Shown: positions 19,179-29,508, numbered from the stretch's first letter. The stretch is 46,345 nucleotides of DNA from an uncultured Algibacter sp. (GCF_905480415.1 NZ_CAJQQI010000060.1:1-46345); one strand, 5' to 3'. Made by a program: numbers and translations. The notes: generated by a model from the sequence alone, not told the origin.

Positions 19179-19208
19179 TATATAATCGAAAACGTTTTCG
19201 ATTATATA
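19179..19208. promoter_or_regulatory. LacI-type operator 1, a perfect 30-bp palindrome
   Basis: The core CGAAAACGTTTTCG is extended by matching AT arms to a perfect 30-bp palindrome. A central CG flanked by A/T tracts is the classical architecture of LacI/GalR-family operators. It lies 85 nt before the MFS start at 19294 and shares its core with sites at 24592 and 41483. The LacI-family gene in the same locus is the probable binder. The other part of the 289-nt gap after queG shows no gene or clear terminator. Confidence 0.8.
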
Positions 19209-19293
19209 GTTAGTGATTTGTATAGTATTAATCAGGATTACAATAAAGTTTAATTAATTTAACTCATTAATATATAACCAATTAAGCTAAGTT

Positions 19294-20619
19294 ATGAATA
19301 ATAAAATTTTAATATGGTCAATAACTGCTGCTTTAGCTGGATTTCTTTTTGGGTTTGATACTGTTGTTATTTCTGGAGCAGATAAAAAATTACAGGCACT
19401 TTGGGGTTCTTCTGACGCTTTTCATGGATCTGTTGTTATGGCAATGGCGCTGTGGGGTACCGTTATTGGAGCGTTGTTTGGTGGGATTCCTACCAATAGA
19501 TTAGGAAGAAAGAAAACGTTAATTTGGATTGGAATCTTTTATTTTATTTCCGCAGTAGGGTCCTCTTTGGTTAATGATCCCTATACTTTTGCTTTTTTTA
19601 GATTTCTAGGAGGTGTTGGTGTTGGTGCTTCAACCATAGCTGCACCAGCTTATGTTTCTGAAATTTCTCCCGCTAAAGATAGAGGTAGGTTGGTAGCCTT
19701 ATACCAGTTTAATATTGTATTAGGGATATTAATAGCCTTTTTATCTAATTATTTACTAAGGAATGTAGGCGAAAATGCATGGCGTTGGATGATAGGCGTT
19801 GAAGCATTTCCTGCCCTTATTTACACACTACTCATTTTTACCGTTCCAAAAAGTCCAAGATGGTTAATTTCAAAAAATAGAAATGAGGAAGCTAAAAAAG
19901 TTTTAGACCTTATTAATCCAGATGGAGATGCAGAAAAATTAATGCTAGAAATAAAAAAAGAAAGTGAGAGTCATGCCTCTGGCGAAAATATATTCATGAA
20001 AAAATACCGTTTTCCCTTGATACTAGCTTTTTTAATAGCCATGTTCAATCAATTCTCAGGTATAAACGCCTTTCTGTATTACGCTCCAAGAATTTTTGAA
20101 GAAGCTGGTTTGGGTGAAAGTACGGCTTTATTAAGTAGTATAGGTATTGGTGTAACTAATTTGATGTTCACATTATTAGGTGTTTTCTTAATTGATAGAT
20201 TAGGCAGAAAAGTATTAATGTACATAGGTTCCATTGGCTATATAATTTCATTAAGCTTGGTTTCAATGGCGTTCTTTTTAGATTGGGGAGGCTTAGCTGT
20301 TCCCATATTCTTATTTATGTTTATAGCATCGCATGCCATTGGTCAAGGTGCTATAATTTGGGTGTTTATTTCCGAAATTTTCCCAAACCATTTAAGGGCA
20401 AGTGGTCAATCCTTCGGGACATCTACACATTGGGTTTTGGCCGCCATTATACCTTCTTTAGTACCGTTGCTTTTTTCAACTATTGGTGCAGGAGTGGTTT
20501 TTATGATATTCGCTATTATGATGGTTTTCCAACTGTTATTTGTAATTTTTATGATGCCAGAAACAAAAGGAATTTCACTTGAAGAATTAAGTAAAAAATT
20601 AACACGAGATGAAAAATAA
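19294..20619 (+). CDS. Sugar-porter family MFS permease, probably fructose or sucrose
   Basis: This 441-residue, 12-helix inner-membrane transporter belongs to the MFS sugar-porter family. It shows GFLFGFDTVVISGA in helix 1, NRLGRKKT between helices 2 and 3, PKSPRWLI (the PESPRWL signature with one change) before the central loop, the repeat motif DRLGRK in the second half, and PETKG near the C terminus. It probably symports a monosaccharide or disaccharide with protons. The downstream overlapping GH32 and fructokinase make fructose the best guess, with sucrose as an alternative. An operator-like palindrome precedes it. The stop overlaps the next start by 11 nt, indicating translational coupling. 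Confidence 0.88.
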   Translation: MNNKILIWSITAALAGFLFGFDTVVISGADKKLQALWGSSDAFHGSVVMAMALWGTVIGALFGGIPTNRLGRKKTLIWIGIFYFISAVGSSLVNDPYTFAFFRFLGGVGVGASTIAAPAYVSEISPAKDRGRLVALYQFNIVLGILIAFLSNYLLRNVGENAWRWMIGVEAFPALIYTLLIFTVPKSPRWLISKNRNEEAKKVLDLINPDGDAEKLMLEIKKESESHASGENIFMKKYRFPLILAFLIAMFNQFSGINAFLYYAPRIFEEAGLGESTALLSSIGIGVTNLMFTLLGVFLIDRLGRKVLMYIGSIGYIISLSLVSMAFFLDWGGLAVPIFLFMFIASHAIGQGAIIWVFISEIFPNHLRASGQSFGTSTHWVLAAIIPSLVPLLFSTIGAGVVFMIFAIMMVFQLLFVIFMMPETKGISLEELSKKLTRDEK

Positions 20620-22228
20620 AAAACCATACTATATATTATTTGTTTTTTTGGTAGCCTTCTTTTTTGTGACTTCAATAAGTTGTAAAAAAAACATAAAAAA
20701 AAATGATACCGAATCAATAGCTTCATTTGAAGAGAATAGGGAAGAAGTTTTATACAGACCTAATTTTCATTTTACGCCAAAAGCTAATTGGATGAATGAC
20801 CCCAATGGGATGTTTTATTTAAATGGCAAATATCATTTGTATTTTCAATATTTTCCTGATGGTAATGTTTGGGGACCAATGCATTGGGGGCATGCCATTA
20901 GTGAAAATATGATTACTTGGGAAGAACAGCCTATTGCACTTTATCCAGATGATTTAGGTCTTATTTTTTCGGGAAGTGCTGTAGTGGATAAAAATAACAC
21001 CTCCGGATTTGGAAAAGATGGTATTTCTCCAATAGTTGCTATTTATACGTATCATAATATGAAGGGGGAAAAAGATGGTGATATAGACTTTCAAACTCAA
21101 GCCATTGCGTATTCATTGGATGAAGGGATGACGTGGACTAAACACGATAAAAACCCAGTAATCTCTAACCCAGGAATTAAAGATTTTAGAGATCCAAAGG
21201 TGACCTGGGATGATAAAACTAACAAATGGATTATGGCTTTGGCAGCCGGTGATAGGGTTATGTTTTACAGTTCAACCAATTTAAAAGGTTGGAATTTAGA
21301 ATCTGAGTTTGGAAAAGCTATTGGGCAACATGGTGGTTTATGGGAATGCCCAGATTTATTTCCTATAAAAATTAACGGAACTGATAAAACAAAATGGGTG
21401 TTAATTGTAAGTATAAACCCAGCTGCGCCAAATGGAGGTAGTGGTACACAATATTTTATCGGAGATTTTGATGGTAACAAATTCACACTTGATGTTGATT
21501 TTAATACACAATTACAGACACAAAAAGCTGCATGGTTAGATTTTGGTAGAGACAATTATGCTGGTGTAACGTGGTCCAATATTCCGAAAGAAGATGGGCG
21601 AAAATTATTTATTGGTTGGATGTCTAATTGGGAATATGCTAGAGATGTGCCAACAGAAACTTGGCGCAGTGCAATGACCGTTTCTAGAGAGCTCAAACTT
21701 AAAAAAATGGGAGACAAATATGTATTGGTTTCTAATCCTATTACAGAGCTTTATAAATTTGTTTCTAAAACCATTATTAAGGATACCTTGGTTGTAGACA
21801 AACAGAAAACAATTATTTCTAGAAACGAAGTAGATTTATCTCGTTTAAGTGTGGAACTTGAAATTAATAATTTAACAGAAAATAAATATACATTTCTATT
21901 TCATAATAAATTTGGAGACAGTCTTTCATTTGGTTTAGATAATATTGAAAAGAACTACTTTGTGAATAGGCAAAAATCAGGAAAGGTTGATTTTTCAGAT
22001 AAATTTGCGAATATTATATCAGAAGCAAAGAAAATAAGCCCATCTAATACTTTAAGAGTACGTGCCCTTATAGATAAAACCTCAATAGAGGTTTTTTATA
22101 ATGAAGGAGAAACTATAATGACTGAGATTTTTTTTCCTAACGAGCCGTTTGAGACTTTATCGATGGAGACTTCAGATGAACAGTTTGTAATGGAAAATAT
22201 AAAAATTGAAGAATTTAAGTTTGAATAA
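20609..22228 (+). CDS. GH32 beta-fructosidase lipoprotein (levanase, inulinase or invertase)
   Basis: This 539-residue GH32 enzyme cleaves terminal fructose from sucrose or fructans. The three catalytic motifs are present: NWMNDPNG (nucleophile Asp, about residue 62), FRDP (transition-state stabiliser, about 194) and WECPDLF (acid/base Glu, about 245). A five-bladed propeller is followed by the C-terminal beta-sandwich (IDKTSIEVFYNEGE). The N terminus has a hydrophobic stretch and a lipobox at about residue 26 (TSISC) followed by KKN, so it is exported and lipid-anchored. A periplasmic or surface location would place it between SusCD and the permease. It overlaps the permease gene and precedes fructokinase by 12 nt. 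Sequence alone does not separate exo-fructanase from invertase. Confidence 0.93.
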   Translation: MKNKKPYYILFVFLVAFFFVTSISCKKNIKKNDTESIASFEENREEVLYRPNFHFTPKANWMNDPNGMFYLNGKYHLYFQYFPDGNVWGPMHWGHAISENMITWEEQPIALYPDDLGLIFSGSAVVDKNNTSGFGKDGISPIVAIYTYHNMKGEKDGDIDFQTQAIAYSLDEGMTWTKHDKNPVISNPGIKDFRDPKVTWDDKTNKWIMALAAGDRVMFYSSTNLKGWNLESEFGKAIGQHGGLWECPDLFPIKINGTDKTKWVLIVSINPAAPNGGSGTQYFIGDFDGNKFTLDVDFNTQLQTQKAAWLDFGRDNYAGVTWSNIPKEDGRKLFIGWMSNWEYARDVPTETWRSAMTVSRELKLKKMGDKYVLVSNPITELYKFVSKTIIKDTLVVDKQKTIISRNEVDLSRLSVELEINNLTENKYTFLFHNKFGDSLSFGLDNIEKNYFVNRQKSGKVDFSDKFANIISEAKKISPSNTLRVRALIDKTSIEVFYNEGETIMTEIFFPNEPFETLSMETSDEQFVMENIKIEEFKFE

Positions 22229-22240
22229 CCCGATTTAAAG

Positions 22241-23128
22241 ATGTCAAATATTGTTTGTTTTGGTGAAGTTTTGTGGGATGTTTTTTCAACGTATAAAAAA
22301 ATTGGAGGGGCCCCACTTAATGTGGCTTTAAGGCTTAATTCTTTTAATGATAATGTAACCATGATAAGTTGTGTTGGTGATGATGCAAATGGTAAAGCGT
22401 TATTAGTGTATGCAGAAAAAGAAGGGTTGGATAATTCACATATTCAAATTAATAAAGAATTTAAGACGAGTGAAGTTATAGTAAGTTTGGACAATACAGG
22501 CTCTGCTAGTTATAAAATAGAATTTCCTTGTGCATGGGATTACATAGTTATTAATGATCCGATTTTGGATTCTGTCAAAAGCGCTGATGCTTTTATATTT
22601 GGCAGTTTGATTGCAAGAAATAATATCTCGTATAACACCTTATTAGAACTTTTGGATGGTGCTTTATTTAAAGTGTTTGATGTGAATTTAAGATCACCAC
22701 ATTATACAATAGGCATTTTGAAAGAGCTAATGGAGAGGGCTGATTTTATTAAGTTTAATGATGATGAACTATTTGAAATTTCTAGAAACCTAGGTTTTAA
22801 CTCGGATGATTTGCAAAAGAACATTGAGTTTATTTCCAAAAAAACAAAAACAGATACCATTTGCGTAACCAGAGGAGGAAATGGAGCGATATTATATATA
22901 GATGAAACTTTTTATAATAACACAGGTTACAAGGTTCTTGTTGCAGATACAGTTGGTGCTGGCGATTCTTTTTTAGCATCATTAATACATAAATTACTTA
23001 AAAGAGAAACACCCCAAAACGCTATTGATTTTGCTTGTGCTGCAGGTGCTTTAGTAGCGTCAAATTTTGGAGCCTATCCTAAAATATCCAATAAAGCAAT
23101 ATTTGAATTAATTAAAGGCTCAGGTTAA
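22241..23128 (+). CDS. PfkB-family fructokinase
   Basis: This 295-residue cytoplasmic sugar kinase phosphorylates fructose, the product of the preceding GH32. It opens with VCFGEVLWDVF. The sugar-binding GGAPLNVA motif (about residues 22-30) is typical of fructokinases. The PfkB signature 2, DTVGAGDSF, contains the catalytic Asp at about residue 241. The short VTRGGNGAILY strand is also present. The gene closes the operon. It converges on lacI with only 18 nt between stop codons. Confidence 0.92.
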   Translation: MSNIVCFGEVLWDVFSTYKKIGGAPLNVALRLNSFNDNVTMISCVGDDANGKALLVYAEKEGLDNSHIQINKEFKTSEVIVSLDNTGSASYKIEFPCAWDYIVINDPILDSVKSADAFIFGSLIARNNISYNTLLELLDGALFKVFDVNLRSPHYTIGILKELMERADFIKFNDDELFEISRNLGFNSDDLQKNIEFISKKTKTDTICVTRGGNGAILYIDETFYNNTGYKVLVADTVGAGDSFLASLIHKLLKRETPQNAIDFACAAGALVASNFGAYPKISNKAIFELIKGSG

Positions 23129-23142
23129 AATTTAAATTTTAA
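23125..23142. other. AT-only palindrome between converging kinase and lacI genes
   Basis: TTAAAATTTAAATTTTAA is a perfect 18-bp palindrome overlapping the kinase stop. It may help end both transcripts, but it lacks G/C pairs and a loop, so terminator function is weakly supported. Confidence 0.3.
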
Positions 23143-23146
23143 AAGA

Positions 23147-24169
23147 TTAGGTAGATTTTCTAATCACTAGCGCAGTATCAATAACAACTTTTTGATATTC
23201 AACATTAATGTTTTTGTGTTTGTATTCGATTTCTTGAAATAGAATTTCAGTTGATTTCTCACCCATCTTGTATGCGTTTTGTTCAATTGTAGAGAGTGAA
23301 GGTGAAATTACAGATGACATAAACCAATTACTAAAACCACACAGTGCTATCTTTTCTGGGATAGCGATCTTTTTTTGATTAAAATAATTTATAGCTCCAA
23401 TAGCAATAAGGTCATTAACTGCAAATATGGCATCAACATGGTCTCCATGATCTTCAATTAGTTTTTTAGCACTATTGTAACCATCTTCAAAATCTAAGTT
23501 GGTATTGCATATATAAACTAATGATGGGTCGTAGGGAATATCATTATCTATTAAAGCCTTTTTATAACCTAAGAACCGATCAATTGAATTTTGAGGGTTG
23601 AGATCTCCTCTAAAATGAGAAATACGCTTGTAGCCCTTTTTTATAAGATATGTAACAGCATCGTAAGCAGCTTTTCTATCATCAATGATAACTTTAGAGC
23701 AGTTAATGGTTTTTGCGATTTTATCAAAAAGCACTAAAGGCACCTTATAATCTAAAATCTTTTGTAAATGTTTAAAGTCTCTCGTCCTATTTGATAATGA
23801 AATTAAAATTCCATCAACACCTTTATTTAAAAGTAAATCTACTTGCTTTTTTTCGAGTTCGTAATTTTCATTAGATTGCATTATAATAACCATATAATCT
23901 CTGTTCTCGGCTTCTTTTAAAACGGCATCAATAACGGTTGAAAAAAAATAGTGAACCATGGTGGGTATTATAACACCTATAGTTTTAGATGTTTGTGAGC
24001 GTAAACCAACAGCAAAAGAATTTGGTACATAATTTAATTCATACGCTAGTTTTTTTACTAAAGCTTTAGTTTTTTTACTTACATCAGGATAATCTTTAAG
24101 AGCCTTGGAAACTGTTGTGATTGATAACCCTAACTGATCTGCTATATCTTTTAATATTACGGGCTTCAT
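23147..24169 (-). CDS. LacI-family transcriptional regulator
   Basis: This 340-residue repressor has the standard architecture. The N-terminal helix-turn-helix is at about residues 4-25 (LKDIADQLGLSITTVSKAL). The hinge helix region YVPNSFAVGLRSQ includes the minor-groove-binding stretch. A periplasmic-binding-protein-like sensor domain begins KTIGVIIPTM and runs to the C terminus. The ligand is likely a sugar or sugar phosphate of the flanking pathways. It is convergent with the GH32 operon and divergent from susC, 729 nt apart. Three palindromes with core CGAAAACGNTTTCG precede the surrounding operons, but none precedes lacI directly. Confidence 0.93.
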   Translation of the reverse strand: MKPVILKDIADQLGLSITTVSKALKDYPDVSKKTKALVKKLAYELNYVPNSFAVGLRSQTSKTIGVIIPTMVHYFFSTVIDAVLKEAENRDYMVIIMQSNENYELEKKQVDLLLNKGVDGILISLSNRTRDFKHLQKILDYKVPLVLFDKIAKTINCSKVIIDDRKAAYDAVTYLIKKGYKRISHFRGDLNPQNSIDRFLGYKKALIDNDIPYDPSLVYICNTNLDFEDGYNSAKKLIEDHGDHVDAIFAVNDLIAIGAINYFNQKKIAIPEKIALCGFSNWFMSSVISPSLSTIEQNAYKMGEKSTEILFQEIEYKHKNINVEYQKVVIDTALVIRKST

Positions 24170-24897
24170 TATTGTTTAGTTGAAAAGTAAAGAAACTAAT
24201 TATATCAAGAAATTTACGATATTTATTACTCTATATTTAATTTATACTAAAATATTTTTTCTTTTTTTATCTACACCTTTAATTTTTAGATATTTTATTA
24301 GTGTAATAAATACTCAAGGATTTATTTTAGTACCAATAGTTTAAATTTATTCATTTTAGCTTAGAACATTATATTACTTTTTATATTACTAATATAAATG
24401 AGTTTTAAGCTGATTAGATTTTTGATTATTTTTTTTGCAGCAATTTATTTTTACAAAAAACGGAATTATCATCTTTAAAGAAATGACTTAAAAATACTGA
24501 TTTAGTAAAAGATTATGATTTAGTAAATTTAACATATCTATATTGTATAAGTGCCAATTTCACTAGCGTTTAATTGGTGTATTGTTAAAATCGAAAACGT
24601 TTTCGTGATTTTTTTGAGTGTTTAACCATTGTTTTTTTTTGATTGTTTGTTAAATAAATGTAAACTTACCCTTATGTTTTTCGCCAAGGAATCTGATTGA
24701 CTTAAATTATTTAGTGCATTTTTTTTTAATTTTAACAAAATGTTTGAATTCTTTCACTGAATAAATATAGACATTAATCAATTATGAATTTTTTATTTTG
24801 GCATATCATAATAATTAAACAATTAATTTTAACCAGTAATTAAAACTACTTTTCTGAAAAAAAGTAACTAAACTAAATTTTAATTAAACTCAAACAA
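24170..24897. promoter_or_regulatory. Long AT-rich divergent region between lacI and susC, with LacI-type operator 2
   Basis: The 728-nt gap contains no supportable ORF. Operator 2, CGAAAACGTTTTCG, is at 24592-24605, a perfect 14-bp palindrome about 290 nt before susC. Possible but imperfect -7 elements downstream of it are TATGTTTT (24673-24680) and TTATTTTG (24793-24800). None matches TAnnTTTG exactly with a well-spaced TTG, so I do not fix a promoter. On the minus strand TACTTTTC (24182-24189) could serve lacI. The distance from operator to ATG leaves room for a long untranslated leader. Confidence 0.65.
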
Positions 24898-27879
24898 ATG
24901 AAAAACAAATTACTCAAAAAGCTATTGCTTCCTTTTGCTTTATTGCTAGGAAGCTTTATTTATGCTCAAACCGTAACGGGGACTGTAAGTGACGCTTCAG
25001 GGCCACTGCCCGGTGTTAATGTATTAGTAAAAGGTACTGCAGTAGGGTCGGTTACAGATTTCGATGGGAATTTTCAAGTTAGTGCCAATAATGGAGACAC
25101 TTTAGTGTTCTCATACATAGGTTACTTGACTCAGGAAGTTCTAGTAAGTGAATCAACAATGAACATTACTCTTGAAGACGATGCTGCTCAACTTAATGAA
25201 GTAGTGATAGTTGGTTATGGTAGTACAACTAGGAAAGAGGTTACAACTGCTGTTACTAGCGTTGGAGCAGAAGATTTTAATAAAGGTGTTATTAGTGATG
25301 CCACACAGCTATTACAAGGTAAGGTTGCTGGTCTTACGGTTTACAATAAAGGGGGTAACCCAAACTCAAGCGCAACAATTCGTTTGAGAGGTATTTCTAC
25401 TGTAGGTGGTAATACAGAGCCACTAGTAGTAATTGACGGTGTTTTAGGACAGTCGCTGAGCAATGTTGATCCAGCAGATATTGAAAATATCACAGTTTTA
25501 AAAGATGGTTCAGCAGCAGCTATATATGGTACTCGTGGATCGAGTGGTGTAATTTTAGTAACAACGAAGTCAGGTAAAAATGGTCAGCCATTTAGTGTTT
25601 CTTACAATGGGCAATTTTCTACTGCATCTATATCAAATCAAATTGATCTTATGGGTAGACAAGAGTTTTTAGCAACAGGAGGTACTGATCTTGGAGCTGA
25701 TACGGATTGGAGAGATGAAGTTACTCGTACAGCTGTATCTAAAATACATAATATTTCAGCAGTCGGGGGAACAGATAAAGCAAATTACCGTGTATCTGTT
25801 AATTTAAGAGATGCTGAAGGGATTTTAATTAATTCAGGTTTTAATCAAGTAAATGCTAGAGCTAAACTATCAGGTAAAATGTTAAATGATAAATTGAAGA
25901 TTAGTTTCAATACCTCATTAACTCAACGCGATAGTGATTTCGGGTTTAACGAAGCCTTGCGTTATGCATCAGTATATAATCCAACTGCTCCTGTATTAGG
26001 TTCAGATGCGCCTTTTGCATTTAATGGTGATCAGTTTGGTGGCTATTTTGAAACCTTAGGTTTATTTGATAGTTTTAATCCTGTATCAATTGCTGAACAA
26101 AACAAAAATTATGGTTCTAGAACTATAATCAACTATAGTTTAGATTTTAGATACTCTTTTACAGATGATTTATCGGCTAATTTAATGGTTGGTGAGCAAA
26201 TAGAAAAGAATACAAATAGACAATATTATCCTGTAACTTCTTTTTTCAGAGGAAATGCTGTAAGTCCTTTTAGAAAAGGTAGAGCAGATTTCTATAACAA
26301 CGAAATTAGAAACAAAACGTTTGAGTTATTTGGTACATATAATAAATCAGTGAATGATTCATTTAGTTTCAAATTTACAGGAGGATATTCTTGGCAAGAA
26401 ACTGACTTTAACGAATACTATTTGCAAATTGGAGATTTTCCTCCTGGTGTAAATTTTGATTTTAGTGATAATATCGAGATTTCTCAAGATTTATTGGAAT
26501 CAGGTCGTATTATAGCTAATAGTGGTCGTAATGATGATGATAGAATTATTGCCTTTTTTGCTAGAGCAAATGCTACAATAAGCGATGCTATTTATGTGAA
26601 TGCTTCAATTAGAAGAGAAGGATCAAGTAGATTCGGTGATGACGAACAATGGGGTATTTTTCCTTCAGCTGCGATAGGAGCCGATTTGAATAAGTTTTTA
26701 GAATTAGATAATGTAAACTTATTGAAAGCAAGATTAGGTTATGGTGTTACAGGTGCAATCCCTCCTGGTGTTGGTTTGTCTCAAACAACTTTCGGAGTTA
26801 GTAATGGTGGAAGCGGTTTCGGTTCTTCAAGTACTGGTTTAGGTAGTAGAGCTCCAAACCCTGGATTAAAATGGGAGGAAAAAAGAGAATTAAATTTAGG
26901 TTTTGAATATGAAACAGACCGTCTGTCTGCTACATTAGACTTATATAATAGAGATATTGTAGATTTTATTACAAATCAAAATATCGATGCAGCTGCTAAT
27001 GATGGGTTTACTAGCCAATTCCAAAACGGAGGTGAATTAAATACCAAAGGTATAGAGTTGAGTTTAAATTATGATTTTGTTAATAATGATAAGCTTACTT
27101 ATAATTCTGGAATCATATTTTCATCTTACAAAACGATTCTTGAAAAGAATACAGGTGGAGATAGAACTACAGCAAATTTAGGAGCGCCAGGTCAAAACAG
27201 TACCAATGTTATTTTGGTGAAAGAAGGTCAAGAAGTTGGTCAAATATGGGGTCCTGTATTTTCTGGAGAAGTTGATGCTAATGGAACGCCAATATTGGTT
27301 GATGTAAATGGTGATGGTAATTTGGTTACAGATCAAGGTAGTGCTCTGAATGACGATGTTGATTTTAAGGTATTAGGTAAAGGTATTCCTGATTTTGAAT
27401 TAAGTTGGACACATTCAGTAAAGTATGGTAACTGGGATGCTAATGTATTGTTTAGAGGTGCATTTGGACACAGTTTAGTTAATACGTTCCGTGCGTTTTA
27501 TGAGCCAAGAATTGGTTCTCAATCATCTTACAACTTTGTAAATACAGAATTAGCTAGGAATGATATTAAAACAGCTCAATTTAGTTCTTACTACGTTGAA
27601 AAAGCTGATTTCTTTAGATTAGATAACCTATCTATTGGTTATAATTTCGATATCAAAAATGAGTATATTCAAAATATGAGAATATCATTAACGGGTCAAA
27701 ATTTATTTACAATTACCGATTATACTGGATCTGATCCAGAACCAGCTTTACAAGATTTTGGTGCTGTAGATAACGGTGGAGATTTAGGATCGGCAAATGT
27801 ATTAGCTCCTGGTGTTGATAGACGATATAATTATTTTCAGTCTAGAACAATTACTTTAGGATTAAATATTAACTTTTAA
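24898..27879 (+). CDS. susC: SusC/RagA-family TonB-dependent outer-membrane transporter
   Basis: This 993-residue transporter has a signal peptide (ending SFIYAQ), then an N-terminal carboxypeptidase-regulatory-like domain (about 24-95, VTGTVSDASGPLPGVNVLVK). The SusC-typical linker LNEVVIVGYG leads into the plug domain (GTRGSSGVILVTTKSG at about 210). The rest is a 22-strand beta-barrel ending in TITLGLNINF, with the terminal aromatic expected for BAM recognition. With SusD it forms the lidded uptake complex for oligosaccharides. The substrate cannot be read from sequence; context suggests a fructose- or alpha-glucose-containing oligosaccharide. susD follows after 18 nt. Confidence 0.96.
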   Translation: MKNKLLKKLLLPFALLLGSFIYAQTVTGTVSDASGPLPGVNVLVKGTAVGSVTDFDGNFQVSANNGDTLVFSYIGYLTQEVLVSESTMNITLEDDAAQLNEVVIVGYGSTTRKEVTTAVTSVGAEDFNKGVISDATQLLQGKVAGLTVYNKGGNPNSSATIRLRGISTVGGNTEPLVVIDGVLGQSLSNVDPADIENITVLKDGSAAAIYGTRGSSGVILVTTKSGKNGQPFSVSYNGQFSTASISNQIDLMGRQEFLATGGTDLGADTDWRDEVTRTAVSKIHNISAVGGTDKANYRVSVNLRDAEGILINSGFNQVNARAKLSGKMLNDKLKISFNTSLTQRDSDFGFNEALRYASVYNPTAPVLGSDAPFAFNGDQFGGYFETLGLFDSFNPVSIAEQNKNYGSRTIINYSLDFRYSFTDDLSANLMVGEQIEKNTNRQYYPVTSFFRGNAVSPFRKGRADFYNNEIRNKTFELFGTYNKSVNDSFSFKFTGGYSWQETDFNEYYLQIGDFPPGVNFDFSDNIEISQDLLESGRIIANSGRNDDDRIIAFFARANATISDAIYVNASIRREGSSRFGDDEQWGIFPSAAIGADLNKFLELDNVNLLKARLGYGVTGAIPPGVGLSQTTFGVSNGGSGFGSSSTGLGSRAPNPGLKWEEKRELNLGFEYETDRLSATLDLYNRDIVDFITNQNIDAAANDGFTSQFQNGGELNTKGIELSLNYDFVNNDKLTYNSGIIFSSYKTILEKNTGGDRTTANLGAPGQNSTNVILVKEGQEVGQIWGPVFSGEVDANGTPILVDVNGDGNLVTDQGSALNDDVDFKVLGKGIPDFELSWTHSVKYGNWDANVLFRGAFGHSLVNTFRAFYEPRIGSQSSYNFVNTELARNDIKTAQFSSYYVEKADFFRLDNLSIGYNFDIKNEYIQNMRISLTGQNLFTITDYTGSDPEPALQDFGAVDNGGDLGSANVLAPGVDRRYNYFQSRTITLGLNINF

Positions 27880-27897
27880 TTAAAAAAAAACAATAAA

Positions 27898-29508
27898 ATG
27901 AATCGTTTTATAAAATTAACATTCTTAAGTAGTATGCTGGTTATGGCATATTCTTGTACAGATCTAGATGAGGTCTTAGAAGATGAATTAACTACTGAGT
28001 TTTCGGATGATGGTGTTACTGTAGTAGAAGGTGCTACCGATGGTGGAATTCTTCCTTCAGGAGCATTGACGCCTTCTTATGACAGACTTAGAAATGGATC
28101 TGCAGGGCATGGTAGCTATTATTCTGCTCAAGAAGTTTCATCAGATGAAATGACCTTAGGTCAAAAAGGTGGTGACTGGTTTGATGGTGGTATATGGTTG
28201 CGTATGCACAGACATACTTTTGATGCCTCGAATGGTACGTTTAACAATATCTGGAATGATGCTTACGGAGGTATTGGTGAAGTGAATTTAGCTTTAAATG
28301 GCGGTTCTTTATCACCTGCCGAAATGGCACAGGCTAAAACAATTAGAGCTTTCTTTTACTGGAGATTGTTAGACAACTTCGGTAATGTGAAAATAATTAC
28401 AGCCCCAGGTGGTGATGCGCCACAAACGGATAGTCAAGCAGCTTTTAACTTTGTTGAAAGTGAATTGTTAAGTGTATTAGGAATTAGTGAAGTTACAGCT
28501 AGTTTAGATTTATCTGGTAGTTCTTTAGGTACTGCCGCTGAACCATATTTAGTGAATCAATTTGGAGCACTAGGTTTATTAGCTAAACTATATTTAAATG
28601 CAGAAGTATATACAGGAACGCCACATTATCAAGAGGCTGACTGGGCTGCTACTTATATTATAGACAATGGTCCTTACCAGTTATGTGCTGATGGTTGTAC
28701 TGTTATTAACTTGGCACAACGACCAGCGGTGGCTTCTGATCCTGATAACTTAGAAGGTTATGCTGCGATATTTGCTCCAAATAATCAATTCAACCCTGAA
28801 ATGATTTGGTCTATACGTTACGATGCTGTTTCTGCTGGGGGAATGAATTTCTCTCAAATGAATTTTCATTACAGTACTCAGTTAACATATGCTTTAGACG
28901 CACAGCCATGGAATGGGTATCAAGTTGTTGAAGAGTTTTATAATAGTTATGATGATGCTGATGCCAGAAAAGTAGCAAACTTCTTATCAGGACCACAGTT
29001 GGATTTTGGTGGTAATGCTTTACTAGATTTTGCTGCAGATGATGATAATCTTCAACTGAATTACACGCCGAACATTAGTGAGTTAGAGCCAAATTCTGTT
29101 AGAGAAAGTGGTGTTCGTGGTAAGAAATTTAGCTTCCAATTATTTGGTAGACCGGAAATGAATAATGACTACCCAATTTTTAGATTAGGTCAAGTACATT
29201 TAATACGTGCTGAGGCAAAAGCCAGAGCTGCAGGTAATTGGAGTTTAGCTGAGCCAGATGTTACTGCTTTAAGAGCAAGAGTTGGTTTAGGCCCATTAGG
29301 ATCAATCACAGCAGATACTTTCTTAGCTGAAAGAGGAAGAGAGATGTTTATGGAATCTTCTCGTAGAACTGATTTAATCCGTTTTGGTAAATTCGGAGGT
29401 TCTTGGTGGGAAAAAACAAATTCTGATTCGTTTAGAACTTTGTTTCCAATACCTCTAGAGCAAATTAATGCTTCAAGTGGTAGTCTAAGTCAGAATCCAG
29501 GTTATTAA
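27898..29508 (+). CDS. susD: SusD/RagB-family surface glycan-binding lipoprotein
   Basis: This 536-residue lipoprotein has lipobox VMAYSC (Cys at residue 20) followed by TDLDEVLED, an acidic stretch resembling the surface-export signal of Bacteroidota lipoproteins. The SusD fold shows in AKTIRAFFYWRLLDNFGNVKI (a TPR helix typical of the family), the RLGQVHLIRAEAKARAA helix and the C-terminal ERGREMFMESSRRTDLIRFG motif. It forms the lid on SusC and binds incoming glycan. No SusE/SusF gene follows. A strong terminator starts 25 nt after the stop. Confidence 0.96.
   Translation: MNRFIKLTFLSSMLVMAYSCTDLDEVLEDELTTEFSDDGVTVVEGATDGGILPSGALTPSYDRLRNGSAGHGSYYSAQEVSSDEMTLGQKGGDWFDGGIWLRMHRHTFDASNGTFNNIWNDAYGGIGEVNLALNGGSLSPAEMAQAKTIRAFFYWRLLDNFGNVKIITAPGGDAPQTDSQAAFNFVESELLSVLGISEVTASLDLSGSSLGTAAEPYLVNQFGALGLLAKLYLNAEVYTGTPHYQEADWAATYIIDNGPYQLCADGCTVINLAQRPAVASDPDNLEGYAAIFAPNNQFNPEMIWSIRYDAVSAGGMNFSQMNFHYSTQLTYALDAQPWNGYQVVEEFYNSYDDADARKVANFLSGPQLDFGGNALLDFAADDDNLQLNYTPNISELEPNSVRESGVRGKKFSFQLFGRPEMNNDYPIFRLGQVHLIRAEAKARAAGNWSLAEPDVTALRARVGLGPLGSITADTFLAERGREMFMESSRRTDLIRFGKFGGSWWEKTNSDSFRTLFPIPLEQINASSGSLSQNPGY

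Noticed and set aside
20283-20582. 99-residue plus-strand ORF inside the sugar-porter gene
   Set aside because: It is an out-of-frame shadow of the transmembrane-coding sequence with no domain.
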